Below are positions 17,039 through 25,789 of a DNA stretch of 64,000 nucleotides, piece after piece (within the stretch, counting starts at the first letter, position 1; every line of letters begins with the position of its first letter). A program made the position numbers and the translations under genes. The stretch is taken from contig NZ_CP065383.1 in assembly GCF_015775515.1 (NCBI RefSeq), positions 2,790,001 through 2,854,000 of the forward strand, written 5' to 3'. This DNA comes from Atribacter laminatus (GTDB lineage: Bacteria > Atribacterota > Atribacteria > Atribacterales > Atribacteraceae). Below the pieces are notes generated by a model. The model was not told the origin of the DNA, did no database searches, and worked only from the letters and a program-made list of their open reading frames with translations.

Positions 17039-18436
17039 TCATAAAATGTAACGAGTAACATCTTCATCCTGCAAAACATTTTTCAATCGGTCCTGAATAT
17101 AAGCTTGATCAATAACTACCTCTTTTTCCTTTAAGTTCGGTGCTCTAAAAGAGATATCCTGGAGAACTCGCTCTACTACTGTGTGTAAACGACGTGCACC
17201 GATATTTTCCATTTTTTGATTTAAAATTGAGGATATATGGGCAATTTCGCGTAGCCCTTCATCGGTAAATTGCAATTCGAGTCCTTCGGTAGACAGCAAT
17301 GCTGTATATTGCTTTACCAAAGAATTGTAGGGCTCTACAACGATACGATAGAGATCTTCTTCACTGAGCGCTGAAAGTTCAACCCGTATGGGAAACCGAC
17401 CTTGTAATTCAGGAAGTAAATCTGATGGCTTGGTATGGGAAAAAGCCCCAGCAGCAATGAAAAGAATATGGTTGGTACGGACTGGTCCATGTTTGGTAAC
17501 CACCGTTGAGCCTTCTACGATCGGTAATAGGTCACGCTGAACTCCTCCTCGAGAAACATCGGGACCATGGGTGTCTCTCCCCCCTGGTGAGGCAATCTTG
17601 TCGATCTCATCGATAAAAACAATTCCACTTTCCTCGACTCGTCGAACCGCTTCACTTTTAATGTCATCCATATCCAACAACTTTTGAGCTTCTTGATTAA
17701 AAAGAATTTCTCGAGCATCTTTAACTTTTACCCGTTTTTTCTTCTTGCGAGTGGGGAAAATGCCTCCAAAAAGACCAGAAAAGTCAATACCCATATTATC
17801 TAAACCGCCAACATTAACCACTTCTACCGGCATCGAACTCTCTTCTATCTCGATTTCGATTTCCCGGTCTTCTAACTCACCCTTTCGTAATTTTTCCCGG
17901 ATTTTTTCTCGAGTTCGTTCTGCTGAAGAAGATGGAGCCGGCCATACCACGTCAACCCGAGGGCTGGTTTCAGAAGAAGGAGGTTCATCAAAATCTTCTG
18001 GGGTTACTTTTTTATTAAAAAGAAGGTCTAACAAGCGTTCTTCCACAACCCATCTGGTTTTTCCTTCTTGAGCACTTATTTTTTCACTTTTTACCATTCG
18101 TAATGATAACTCAGTCAGATCACGAATAATTGACTCAACATCTCTTCCCACATAGCCAACTTCAGTGAATTTGGTTGCTTCAACCTTCATAAAAGGTGCA
18201 CCAGTCAATTTTGCAATCCGACGGGCAATCTCAGTTTTACCAACACCAGTTGGGCCAATCATAATGATATTTTTTGGAGTAATCTCCTCAGCCATGTCTT
18301 GAGGAAGTAATCTCCGTCGAATCCGGTTACGAAGGGCAACCGCTACAGATTTCTTAGCGTCTTCCTGACCAATAATATATTTATCTAATTCCCGGACAAT
18401 TTCTTCTGGGGTTAAAAAATCATCAATGTGTTCCAT
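17039..18436 (-). CDS. hslU: ATP-dependent protease ATPase subunit HslU
   Basis: HslU (ClpY) is the AAA+ unfoldase that feeds substrates into the HslV peptidase. The 465-residue protein has the I-I-G-Q-E-D-A-K-K-S-V-A start, Walker A G-P-T-G-V-G-K-T at 61-68, the pore motif region G-Y-V-G-R-D-V near 88, an acidic inserted I domain with repeated E-I-E-I-E near residue 200, Walker B (V-F-I-D-E-I-D-K) and the C-terminal R-Y-I-L that docks into HslV. ATG 18436 is preferred because AAGGAAG precedes it and the N-terminus then matches homologues. An in-frame ATG at 18469, 11 codons earlier, is the alternative. hslV lies directly upstream in the same operon. Confidence 0.95.
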   Translation of the reverse strand: MEHIDDFLTPEEIVRELDKYIIGQEDAKKSVAVALRNRIRRRLLPQDMAEEITPKNIIMIGPTGVGKTEIARRIAKLTGAPFMKVEATKFTEVGYVGRDVESIIRDLTELSLRMVKSEKISAQEGKTRWVVEERLLDLLFNKKVTPEDFDEPPSSETSPRVDVVWPAPSSSAERTREKIREKLRKGELEDREIEIEIEESSMPVEVVNVGGLDNMGIDFSGLFGGIFPTRKKKKRVKVKDAREILFNQEAQKLLDMDDIKSEAVRRVEESGIVFIDEIDKIASPGGRDTHGPDVSRGGVQRDLLPIVEGSTVVTKHGPVRTNHILFIAAGAFSHTKPSDLLPELQGRFPIRVELSALSEEDLYRIVVEPYNSLVKQYTALLSTEGLELQFTDEGLREIAHISSILNQKMENIGARRLHTVVERVLQDISFRAPNLKEKEVVIDQAYIQDRLKNVLQDEDVTRYIL

Positions 18437-18478
18437 GTCATTCGCTTCCTTTCTTTTTGAAACATCCAACCCCTTGTT

Positions 18479-19012
18479 TTATTCCAATGTTTCCAAATAG
18501 ATCTGATCGTTAGTATAAATGCAGATTTCTGCGGCAATTTCCAAAGATCGTCGGGCAATTACCTCTGAATTCATATCGGTATTTCGATATAAAGCTTTTG
18601 CAGCAGCTAAAGCATAATTCCCTCCCGAACCAATAGCTGCGATTGACTCGTCGGGTTCGATTACATCTCCCTTTCCGGAAATAATCAATACATGCTCTAA
18701 ATCCATAGCCAGCAATAGCGCTTCAAGATGTCTGAGAACTTTATCCGTCCTCCACATTTTTGCCAGCTCAATGGCAGCCCGAGCCAGATTACCACTATAC
18801 GAATTCAATTTTTCTTCAAAACGATCAAGCAAGGTAAGACAATCAGCTCCAGCACCGGCAAAGCCGGCCAAAACCTTTCCCTGATAGAGAGTCCGTATTT
18901 TTTTAGCTCCTCTTTTCAAAACTGATTCATTCATGGTTACCTGCCCGTCACAAGCCATTGCTGCTTTTCCATTTCGTAAAACACCAAGAACCGTTGTTGA
19001 TAGGATCTTCAT
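18479..19012 (-). CDS. hslV: ATP-dependent protease subunit HslV
   Basis: HslV (ClpQ) is the proteasome-like peptidase that pairs with HslU. After a five-residue propeptide the product shows the Thr-Thr that provides the N-terminal catalytic nucleophile (Thr6 before processing), then C-D-G-Q-V-T near residue 21 and the K-K-I-R stretch. A-G-A-G-A-D and G-S-G-G-N-Y-A-L-A-A-A occur later. The 177-residue length is normal. It is followed 42 bases later by hslU and preceded directly by xerC, giving the xerC-hslV-hslU order also known from Bacillus (codV-clpQ-clpY). The cytosolic complex degrades misfolded and regulatory proteins. Confidence 0.95.
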   Translation of the reverse strand: MKILSTTVLGVLRNGKAAMACDGQVTMNESVLKRGAKKIRTLYQGKVLAGFAGAGADCLTLLDRFEEKLNSYSGNLARAAIELAKMWRTDKVLRHLEALLLAMDLEHVLIISGKGDVIEPDESIAAIGSGGNYALAAAKALYRNTDMNSEVIARRSLEIAAEICIYTNDQIYLETLE

Positions 19013-19912
19013 TTAATCCTCCTTTTTATGGGATCGGGGGTGGGCGTTTTCATAAACCTTTTTCATATTGTCCCAGTTTAAATGGGTGTAAATCTGGGTA
19101 GTAGAAAGACTGGAGTGTCCCAGTGCTTCCTGAACAATCCTCATTTCAGCTCCTCCGGAAAGAAAATGGCTGGCAAAACTATGACGAAAAGTATGAGGCG
19201 AAGCTTTTTTTACCATCCCAATCTCTGATAAAATTTTATTTAAAATGACCCGTACCCCACGGGTGGTTAAGGGTTGTTGAAGGTAATTTAAAAAAAGCTC
19301 TTTTACTGCTCCTTTCGGTTGACGAAATGGAAGATAATCTCTGACCGCCTGAAGAGCTTTCTCGTTAAAGGGGACTATTCTCTCTTTACCACCTTTCCCT
19401 AGTACCTTTACGATTTTCTGCTGAAAATTCAAATCGATGGTTTTAAGTCGAACCACTTCTCCTACACGTAAACCAGATGAATAAAGAATTTCAAAGAGTG
19501 CCCGATTACGGGCCTGAAGAAAATTCGGTTTTTTTTGGAAATTATCTTCCAAATACGTTAAAAACCGGTTGATTTCCTGTTGAGAAAAAAAGGTAGGAAG
19601 GCTTTTTTCTTCTTTGAGCCCTCCGATACCATCACAAGGATTTTTTTGAATTTTCCCTCTCTTTCGTAAATATCGATAAAAGGTTTTTAAAGCCGATAAT
19701 CGGTTCAACTGCGAAACTCTCATTAAATGAGAAATCGTTTTGAGGAAAGCCATAAAACCGGCAACATCTGAAGTATCAATCTCATCCAGGCTTCTTTGGC
19801 TGGTTTTCATTAAAAAAGTACAGAATTGATTCACCACCCGAAGGTAATTTTCAACTGTATGAGCAGAGTAATGGCGCTCCAGCTCCAAATATTCACGAAA
19901 CTCATCAATCAA
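19013..19912 (-). CDS. xerC: Tyrosine recombinase XerC/XerD type
   Basis: A site-specific tyrosine recombinase, most likely for resolving chromosome dimers at dif. The N-terminal SAM-like DNA-binding domain covers about residues 1-100. The catalytic domain shows S-G-L-R-V-G-E (Arg), G-K-G-G-K-E-R (Lys), H-T-F-R-H-S-F-A (His-x-x-Arg), L-G-H-S-S-L-S-T-T-Q-I-Y (His, and Tyr nucleophile in the final Y-T-H context). TTG 19912 is chosen, giving 299 residues as in the family. A longer frame to ATG 20020 would overlap der by 104 bases, and the TTG has no clear ribosome site, so coupling to der is assumed. Position before hslVU supports XerC. Confidence 0.9.
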   Translation of the reverse strand: MIDEFREYLELERHYSAHTVENYLRVVNQFCTFLMKTSQRSLDEIDTSDVAGFMAFLKTISHLMRVSQLNRLSALKTFYRYLRKRGKIQKNPCDGIGGLKEEKSLPTFFSQQEINRFLTYLEDNFQKKPNFLQARNRALFEILYSSGLRVGEVVRLKTIDLNFQQKIVKVLGKGGKERIVPFNEKALQAVRDYLPFRQPKGAVKELFLNYLQQPLTTRGVRVILNKILSEIGMVKKASPHTFRHSFASHFLSGGAEMRIVQEALGHSSLSTTQIYTHLNWDNMKKVYENAHPRSHKKED

Positions 19913-19916
19913 TTGA

Positions 19917-21266
19917 TTATTTATTTTTAAGCTCGATGGTAATGGGCACACCTTCCCAGTCACCTTCCTGACGAATGATTTTCTCAATACTATGAATACT
20001 TCTCTCCAGCTCTCGATCATTTCCTTTAAAATTGGTTAAAAATGAAAAACGAGGGGGAGCATTGAGCTCTTGATATCCATAATAGGTACGGAGGAGTCTT
20101 CCTTTCCCCATGCTGATATTTAAATCGTTAATCTTTTCCTTGATCTCTCGATTGATAAAGCTGGTTTTAAGCCGTTGATAATATCGGCTGGCAATGGCTG
20201 CAAATTGAGCTAAAAAATGCGGTTTCATATTCCGATCAGTTGCCGACCCAATTAAAACCGTAGCATAATCGAGAAAATTTAATTCGCTCCAAATCCACTT
20301 TTTGGTTTCCTCAATCTTTTTTCGAGTCAATCGCTCAGGAATTAAATCCATTTTATTCAGAAAAACCAAACAACATTTTTTTTGCTGAAAAATTTGATTG
20401 GCAATGTGCCGATCCTGCTGGCTAATTCCCTCTAAAACATCAAGGATTAATACACACAAATTGGTTTCTGCAATTTTTTCCATGGTCCGCACTGTGGCAT
20501 AAAAGGCGATATCTTCTTTGATACGTGATTTACGAGCTAAACCGGCTGTATCCACCAGTTGATATCGTCCGTATCCTCCGCTAACCAGAGATGATTCCAA
20601 GGGGTCTCGAGTCGTTCCAGGAATTGTGCTCACTATAGATCGGTCACTTTCCAACAGCATATTAAATAAGGTTGATTTTCCAACGTTCGGTTTACCAACA
20701 ATAGCAATCCGAAAATCATGATGTTCAACAATTAGAGCTTCATCCGATTCAGTATCTCTTTTCAAACGGTTGAAAAGGATGGATTTTAATTGAGGAATTC
20801 CATCTCCATGCACTGCCGATATTTGTAAGACGTCATCAAATCCTAAAGCGTAGAAATCCGATAATAAACCTAAATGGGTCATCCCTTCTCTTTTGTTGAC
20901 GACTGGAATAATAGCATCCTGCACTCGACGTAAACGACTTATTAATTCATGATCAACGCTGGTCATTTCTTCTTTTCCATCAAGAACCAACAAAATACAG
21001 TCAGCTTTCTTGATGGCTTCCCAGACTTTTTTTTCCGATTCGGTTTGCAGAAGGTTATCCGGCGAAACAGCTAATTCAATGCCAGCGGTATCGACTAATC
21101 GAATCTGAACCCCTTCTATTTCAATGATATTTTCAATAATGTCTCTGGTTACGCCTGGGGTTGAGTCAACAATGGTAATCCTTCGTCCCGAAAGACGGTT
21201 GAAGAGCGTTGACTTTCCGACGTTGGTTTTCCCTGCAATAACAACTAATGGTATTTCTCTATTCAT
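19917..21266 (-). CDS. der: GTPase Der (EngA), double G domain
   Basis: Der acts in 50S ribosome assembly. The 449-residue protein has two tandem G domains and a C-terminal KH-like domain. Domain 1 carries G-K-T-N-V-G-K-S near residue 12 and D-T-A-G near 59. Its G4 motif reads N-K-R-E instead of N-K-x-D, a Glu change also known in cyanobacterial Der. Domain 2 carries G-K-P-N-V-G-K-S near residue 186, D-T-A-G-L and a standard N-K-M-D. The KH-like region includes R-L-L-R-T-Y-Y-G-Y-Q near residue 401. It lies between ispH and xerC on the same strand, with small gaps. Confidence 0.94.
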   Translation of the reverse strand: MNREIPLVVIAGKTNVGKSTLFNRLSGRRITIVDSTPGVTRDIIENIIEIEGVQIRLVDTAGIELAVSPDNLLQTESEKKVWEAIKKADCILLVLDGKEEMTSVDHELISRLRRVQDAIIPVVNKREGMTHLGLLSDFYALGFDDVLQISAVHGDGIPQLKSILFNRLKRDTESDEALIVEHHDFRIAIVGKPNVGKSTLFNMLLESDRSIVSTIPGTTRDPLESSLVSGGYGRYQLVDTAGLARKSRIKEDIAFYATVRTMEKIAETNLCVLILDVLEGISQQDRHIANQIFQQKKCCLVFLNKMDLIPERLTRKKIEETKKWIWSELNFLDYATVLIGSATDRNMKPHFLAQFAAIASRYYQRLKTSFINREIKEKINDLNISMGKGRLLRTYYGYQELNAPPRFSFLTNFKGNDRELERSIHSIEKIIRQEGDWEGVPITIELKNK

Positions 21267-21276
21267 ATATTTTTCC

Positions 21277-22134
21277 TTATTGAATTTTTTCCACCAATTC
21301 TTTTACTGCACAGTCGGGAGTTGAGGCTCCGCTGACAATCAATATCGTTTGATTCGGTTGAAACCACGACTTTTCCACTTCATTGGGATCTTCAATCCAG
21401 ATGGTTCGTGGAGCCTGATCTTTGGCCACTAAATAAAGACCCCGGGTATTGGAACTATGTTTCCCTCCTAAAATGATTACTATATCTATTTTTCCGGTCT
21501 GGAGATAAGAATTTAATTCATTTTGCCGATGTTCGGTCTCCGGACAAAGAGTATTATAAATTAAACATCGATTGGTTCGGTTTTTTTCCTTTAGCAATCG
21601 ACAAAAATCCAGATATTGTTGCTGAGGAAAAGTAGTCTGTTCGATAACTGCCAATGGTTTATTTTCTGGTAAGGCATTGAGCTTTTTTCCCCAATCGGTT
21701 GAATTCTTTCCTAATACCAATGGCTTACTGCTTAGCTCACTGATTAAGGCTTTAATTTCGGCGTGGTTGGGATCACCAAGGATAATCATGGTATACCCTT
21801 TCTTTTCTAATTCACCGGCCAATGACTGAACTTTCCGAACTCGAGGACAGGTGGTATCAACTATGGTAATTCCTTTATCCAAAAGCTTTTTCCTGGTTTT
21901 CCGCTCCAAACCATGGGAACGGGTAACCACGGTTATCTTATCTGGTATCCGCTCCACTTCATCTTCCAACCGGGCTCCCTTTTCAACTAACATCTTGACC
22001 GCTTGATGATTATGAACTAATTCTCCAAGAAGGTAAACCGGCTGGGGGTTTTTATCAAAAGCCTCTATTGCCATGGTATAGGCTCTTTTTACTCCAGGAC
22101 AGAAACCAATATGCTTCGCAATCAGAATTTTCAT
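21277..22134 (-). CDS. ispH: 4-hydroxy-3-methylbut-2-enyl diphosphate reductase IspH
   Basis: IspH (LytB) makes IPP and DMAPP from HMBPP, the last MEP step, with a [4Fe-4S] cluster. The three ligand cysteines are visible in G-F-C-P-G-V-K-R-A near residue 11, D-T-T-C-P-R-V near 95 and N-T-L-C-P-E-T-E near 195. The His residues L-V-H-N-H and N-H-A-E-I and the N-T-R-G-L-Y segment are also present. ATG 22134 gives the usual M-K-I-L-I-A-K N-terminus one base after the cmk stop; an ATG four codons upstream (22146) overlaps cmk. Neither has a strong Shine-Dalgarno. IspG, its upstream partner, is at 9304-10377. Confidence 0.94.
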   Translation of the reverse strand: MKILIAKHIGFCPGVKRAYTMAIEAFDKNPQPVYLLGELVHNHQAVKMLVEKGARLEDEVERIPDKITVVTRSHGLERKTRKKLLDKGITIVDTTCPRVRKVQSLAGELEKKGYTMIILGDPNHAEIKALISELSSKPLVLGKNSTDWGKKLNALPENKPLAVIEQTTFPQQQYLDFCRLLKEKNRTNRCLIYNTLCPETEHRQNELNSYLQTGKIDIVIILGGKHSSNTRGLYLVAKDQAPRTIWIEDPNEVEKSWFQPNQTILIVSGASTPDCAVKELVEKIQ

Positions 22135-22135
22135 A

Positions 22136-22801
22136 TCATTCATCATCTACCGCTTTTTGGTAGAGAAAGTTCACCACTTCTTCAATGCTCATATCAGAAG
22201 TATCAACCATCAGGGCATCATCAGCTGGCCGCAAAGGAGCTTCGCTTCGAGTAGAATCGATGGTATCCCGTTCTATAACATTTCCGAGAACGTCCGAATA
22301 AGAAATATCAATCCCCTTTTCTTTTAATTCTTTCCACCGTCTTTGTGCTCGAATTTCTGGTCGTGCAGTCAAAAATATTTTTAAATCAGCATCAGGAAGA
22401 ACTACCGTTCCGATATCTCGTCCCTCAGTTACCGAAGAAGTTGATTGAGCTAAATCCCTCTGTTTTTTCTTTAAAAAAAGGCGCACGGCAACAATTTTTG
22501 CCACCGGTGAAACATGCTGGTTGACCATGGTTTGTCGAATTTCTTCATCGCACCGCTTTCCATTGAGAAAAATGACCGAAGCTCCATCAATAACTTGAAA
22601 ATGAAGGTCGATTTTCTCTAAAGCTTGCTTAAGAGCTTCTGAATCTCCGTAGTCTATACCCTGCTTTATCAAATAATAGGTAATCGCTCGATACATAGCG
22701 CCAGTATCTATATATAAATAGGACAACTTTTTAGCCAACAAATGAGCTACGGTGCTTTTTCCTGCTCCGGCAGGGCCATCTATAGTAATCAGGCTTTTCA
22801 T
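22136..22801 (-). CDS. cmk: Cytidylate kinase
   Basis: Phosphorylates CMP and dCMP to the diphosphates. The 221-residue product has the P-loop I-D-G-P-A-G-A-G-K-S-T-V-A near residue 8, Y-I-D-T-G-A-M-Y-R-A near 29, S-x-V-T-E-G-R-D-I-G-T-V-V-L-P near 124, and R-A-Q-R-R-W-K-E-L near 153, followed by R-D-x-x-D-S-T-R. These are the standard CMP kinase elements. Its ATG overlaps the aroA stop by four bases, and ispH follows. The aroA-cmk-ispH series is common in Clostridia and other anaerobes, so co-transcription is likely. Confidence 0.95.
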   Translation of the reverse strand: MKSLITIDGPAGAGKSTVAHLLAKKLSYLYIDTGAMYRAITYYLIKQGIDYGDSEALKQALEKIDLHFQVIDGASVIFLNGKRCDEEIRQTMVNQHVSPVAKIVAVRLFLKKKQRDLAQSTSSVTEGRDIGTVVLPDADLKIFLTARPEIRAQRRWKELKEKGIDISYSDVLGNVIERDTIDSTRSEAPLRPADDALMVDTSDMSIEEVVNFLYQKAVDDE

Positions 22802-24156
22802 ACTTCCTCCTGTTCATGAGGGCTCATAAGCGAATTGTCGGGAAAAATCTGAAAGTTCCCGTATCCAATTTTTTGAAGGTCTTGAAAGAAATTCGGGTAA
22901 CTGATTGATATACATTCGATATCTTCAACTTCTACTGGAGCGTCAGCAATCAATCCAGCTATCACCATGCTCATAGCTATCCGGTGATCACCATAACTTT
23001 TTACCTTGCCACCTTTCAATCGGACTGGACCGGAAATAACCAAACCGTCTTTGGTTTCATCAACCAGTGCTCCTAAACTGATTAAATTTTCACTGATGGC
23101 ATGCAAACGGTCGCTCTCCTTTACCCGCAATTCACCGGCTCCTCTGATTATTGACCGTCCATGAGCCTGGGTCGCAAGGACCGATAATATGGGTATCTCG
23201 TCGATGAGCGATGGAATCTCTTCCCGATCAATCTCAAAATGATTTAATATTGAGTGTTCTACGGCAATATGGCCTTGTCGCTCTCCCCACTCTTCCCTTG
23301 CATCAAAGGTTTTGATTTTGGCTCCCATTCTTTGCAAACAATCCAACATTCCTGTTCGGGTCGGGTTCAAACCCAGGTTTTGAATGATAATATAAGATCC
23401 TGATACCAAGAGGGCGGCAGCTATTAAAAAGGCTGCTGAGGATACATCTCCAGGGAGATTAAAAGACCGAGCTTTCAATTCTTTTCCTGGGTAAACTTCA
23501 ATCACTTCTTTCTGCTTTCGGATATCGCTTCCAACCGCCTTAAGCATATTTTCAGTATGATTTCGCGAAACAATCGGCTCTTTTATGAAGGAAGGACCGT
23601 CTCCCCATAAGGCGGTAAAAAGTAAACAAGACTTGACTTGGGCACTGGGAATTTCGAGAGTATGATGAAAAGCGTGTAATGGTTTTTTGCCAATGACATA
23701 GAGAGGCGCATATTGGTCTCGATCCCGACCTCCGATAATCACACCAATTTTTCTTAAGGGGTCAATAATGCGTTTCATGGGACGCCTGCGTATACTCTGA
23801 TCACCAGTTAATATTGATAATCCTTGAACTCCAGCGGTAATACCGGCAATCAACCGCAAGGTTGTTCCTGAATTATCCACATCAAGGATATCGGTTGGCT
23901 CAGACAAATCTTCTTTTCCAGAACTGCTTATCTTCACTAATCCCTGATTGGGAAGGGCTTGTACTTTCACTCCTAAAAGCTCCAAGCAATGTAAGGTTGA
24001 CCAGGTATCGTGACAAAAAGAAAAATTTTGAACGACGGTCTCCCCAACGGATAAGGCCCCAATCATCGCTGCTCGGTGACTCAACGATTTATCTGGAGGA
24101 CAAAAGATTTTTCCTTTCAATTTTTTTGAAGCTGGAAGCATACGAACCTTACCCAT
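22798..24156 (-). CDS. aroA: 3-phosphoshikimate 1-carboxyvinyltransferase (EPSP synthase)
   Basis: AroA joins PEP to shikimate-3-phosphate, the sixth step of the shikimate pathway. The 452-residue protein shows P-P-D-K-S-L-S-H-R-A near residue 20 (PEP and substrate lysine), D-N-S-G-T-T-L-R-L near 92, R-P-M-K-R and the later R-V-K-E-S-D-R-L and D-H-R-I-A-M-S motifs. AAAGGAG stands seven bases before the ATG. It overlaps aroH by eight bases and cmk by four. The D-N-S-G-T-T and A-x-x-S-L-S details resemble the class II type, but this is not decisive. Other shikimate genes occur at 42.7-44.8 kb and 59.6 kb. Confidence 0.95.
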   Translation of the reverse strand: MGKVRMLPASKKLKGKIFCPPDKSLSHRAAMIGALSVGETVVQNFSFCHDTWSTLHCLELLGVKVQALPNQGLVKISSSGKEDLSEPTDILDVDNSGTTLRLIAGITAGVQGLSILTGDQSIRRRPMKRIIDPLRKIGVIIGGRDRDQYAPLYVIGKKPLHAFHHTLEIPSAQVKSCLLFTALWGDGPSFIKEPIVSRNHTENMLKAVGSDIRKQKEVIEVYPGKELKARSFNLPGDVSSAAFLIAAALLVSGSYIIIQNLGLNPTRTGMLDCLQRMGAKIKTFDAREEWGERQGHIAVEHSILNHFEIDREEIPSLIDEIPILSVLATQAHGRSIIRGAGELRVKESDRLHAISENLISLGALVDETKDGLVISGPVRLKGGKVKSYGDHRIAMSMVIAGLIADAPVEVEDIECISISYPNFFQDLQKIGYGNFQIFPDNSLMSPHEQEEV

Positions 24157-24544
24157 TATTTTCTCCTTTTAAATCCATCCGTAGTTTTTGAGTCTCCCCC
24201 AAATAAACATGACGAATGGCATCTTGGCTGGCACTCGGGCAGAATGCGATCATCATCAAACGAATACAACGTTTTAGAGCACCCTCTACGGGAATCTCTT
24301 GAGCACACATTAAGGGAAGAAAACGGTATTTTTCAATTTTTCGAATGGATCGAGCGGGAAAAGCCGATTTTAGATCGTGAGTGACGGTTATGAAAACTGC
24401 AGTAACGTCATCGGGCACAAGCTGGTTTTTTTCCATCATGGTTTCAAACAAAAGTAAGGTAGCTGCAGCGATCTCATTAGCATTATCCCTTTCAACAGTG
24501 ATAGCGCCCCTGATCCCTCGCATCGGATTCGTCTGATAATCCAT
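24149..24544 (-). CDS. aroH: Chorismate mutase, AroH type
   Basis: A monofunctional AroH-class chorismate mutase, converting chorismate to prephenate for phenylalanine and tyrosine. The 131-residue product matches the Bacillus-type trimeric fold: M-R-G-I-R-G-A-I-T-V-E near residue 8 with the active-site Arg, F-P-A-R-S-I-R near 62, the Q-E-I-P-V-E-G-A-L-K-R-C-I-R-L-M-M stretch near 82 (Glu and Arg active-site positions) and I-R-H-V-Y-L-G near 110. It starts at an ATG overlapping the cobO stop and overlaps aroA by eight bases. It directly precedes EPSP synthase in transcription, so both serve aromatic amino acid synthesis. Confidence 0.93.
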   Translation of the reverse strand: MDYQTNPMRGIRGAITVERDNANEIAAATLLLFETMMEKNQLVPDDVTAVFITVTHDLKSAFPARSIRKIEKYRFLPLMCAQEIPVEGALKRCIRLMMIAFCPSASQDAIRHVYLGETQKLRMDLKGENNG

Positions 24545-25071
24545 TAATATTCAATCCCCTTTCGAGCTGGTATCCCTTGTTGATAGGGATGCTTTATAAG
24601 AGTCATATTAGTAATCAAGTCAGCATATTCGATGAGTTGGGGTATAGCCTTCCTCCCAGTTAATACCACCTCCAGCTTGGGATTTCGAGTGTCCAATTCT
24701 GGAAAAAAATCATCCCAACTGAGCATCTGGTAGGTAAAAGCATAAAGAAACTCATCCATTATCAATAAATCGTAGTTCTCGCCTTTTAAAGTTTTTTTGG
24801 CCATTTCCCAGCCCATCAAGAATTCTCGATGATCCTCTTCTTGCCAATGCCTATTAAAAATAAATTTACCCGATCCAAATTGATACACTGTTATTCCTGG
24901 TAGGTATTGAAGCGAAATGAGCTCACCGGTTATATTCTTTTTAAAAAATTGGAGAAAAAGAACTTTTAATCCCTGACCGGTAGCTCTTACCGCTAAACCA
25001 ATGGCAGCAGTGGTTTTTCCCTTTCCATCCCCATAATAGACTTGAACGTATCCTCTACCGGCCGACATCAT
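24544..25071 (-). CDS. cobO: Corrinoid adenosyltransferase, CobO/BtuR type
   Basis: Transfers adenosyl from ATP to cob(I)alamin or cobinamide, making the coenzyme form of B12. The 175-residue protein has the P-loop Y-G-D-G-K-G-K-T-T-A-A-I-G-L-A near residue 12, a Walker-B-like D-L-L-I-M-D-E-F near residue 110 and V-L-T-G-R near residue 140, all typical of the family. ATG 25071 is chosen because GGAGGTG sits six bases upstream; a longer in-frame start at 25110 would overlap rluB further. It shares bases with rluB upstream and aroH downstream. No other cobalamin genes are present here, so it may serve salvage. Confidence 0.9.
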   Translation of the reverse strand: MMSAGRGYVQVYYGDGKGKTTAAIGLAVRATGQGLKVLFLQFFKKNITGELISLQYLPGITVYQFGSGKFIFNRHWQEEDHREFLMGWEMAKKTLKGENYDLLIMDEFLYAFTYQMLSWDDFFPELDTRNPKLEVVLTGRKAIPQLIEYADLITNMTLIKHPYQQGIPARKGIEY

Positions 25072-25789
25072 TCCCAACACCACCTCTTTCAAAAAGAAGT
25101 TCAATTTCATCTTTCAAAAGATACCGCCACTCACCGGGCAACAAATTCTCATCCAGGGTTATCGGCCCCATTTTGGTTCGTATTAAGCGTAATACCGGAT
25201 GGCCAATACCTTCAAAAAGGATACGAACTTCATGCTTTTTCCCTTCATTTAAAACCACTTCAGCAATGGTAAATCCTTTCTGATGTTCAATGAGCTTCAC
25301 CGAATGAGCTTGATACCATCTCCCGTTCTTCAATAGTCCATCGGTAAGCACTCTCATCTCCTGGCAGTTTAAGGAGCCTGAAGCGTAAACTCGATAGGTT
25401 TTCAATACTTCATAGCGGGGGTGGGTTAAAATATTAGTGATTCGCCCATCATTGGTAAAAAGAAGCAATCCCTCGCTATCACAATCCAAACGACCAATCG
25501 GAAATATTCTTTCCTTGATATCAGCAACATATTTCATAACCGTTTCCCTTCCCTGGGGATCTCGGACTGTTGTCAACGTTCCTCGAGGTTTGTATAGCTG
25601 GAGATAGATCAGACGAGTTCCCGACTGCACTGGGGATCCATCAAAAGCGACTACATCAGCTGGTTCGACTTGATAGGCTGGTTGGATTCGGATTTCGTCG
25701 TTGACGGTTACCCTTCCCTCTTGTATAAAACGATCACAGGCTCGTCGAGAACCAATTCCAGCCTGAGCTAAATATTTATTCAATCTCAT
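25055..25789 (-). CDS. rluB: Ribosomal large/small subunit pseudouridine synthase RsuA/RluB family
   Basis: A pseudouridine synthase acting on rRNA. The 244-residue protein has an N-terminal S4 RNA-binding domain (M-R-L-N-K-Y-L-A-Q-A-G-I-G-S-R-R-A-C-D) and a catalytic domain with G-R-L-D-C-D-S-E-G-L-L-L-F-T-N-D-G near residue 98, whose first Asp is the nucleophile, plus K-x-Y-R-V and the late V-L-R-L-I-R-T-K-M-G motif. The S4 domain and K-P-R-G-T-L-T-T-V-R-D fit RluB slightly better than RsuA, but the target site cannot be settled. It follows scpB with a 14-base overlap, the scpA-scpB-rluB order common in Firmicutes. Confidence 0.9.
   Translation of the reverse strand: MRLNKYLAQAGIGSRRACDRFIQEGRVTVNDEIRIQPAYQVEPADVVAFDGSPVQSGTRLIYLQLYKPRGTLTTVRDPQGRETVMKYVADIKERIFPIGRLDCDSEGLLLFTNDGRITNILTHPRYEVLKTYRVYASGSLNCQEMRVLTDGLLKNGRWYQAHSVKLIEHQKGFTIAEVVLNEGKKHEVRILFEGIGHPVLRLIRTKMGPITLDENLLPGEWRYLLKDEIELLFERGGVGNDVGR

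Noticed and set aside
19917-21266. Der first G domain has N-K-R-E instead of N-K-x-D
   Set aside because: Glu at this place is known in other Der proteins, for example in cyanobacteria, so it is noted in the annotation but not treated as unusual.
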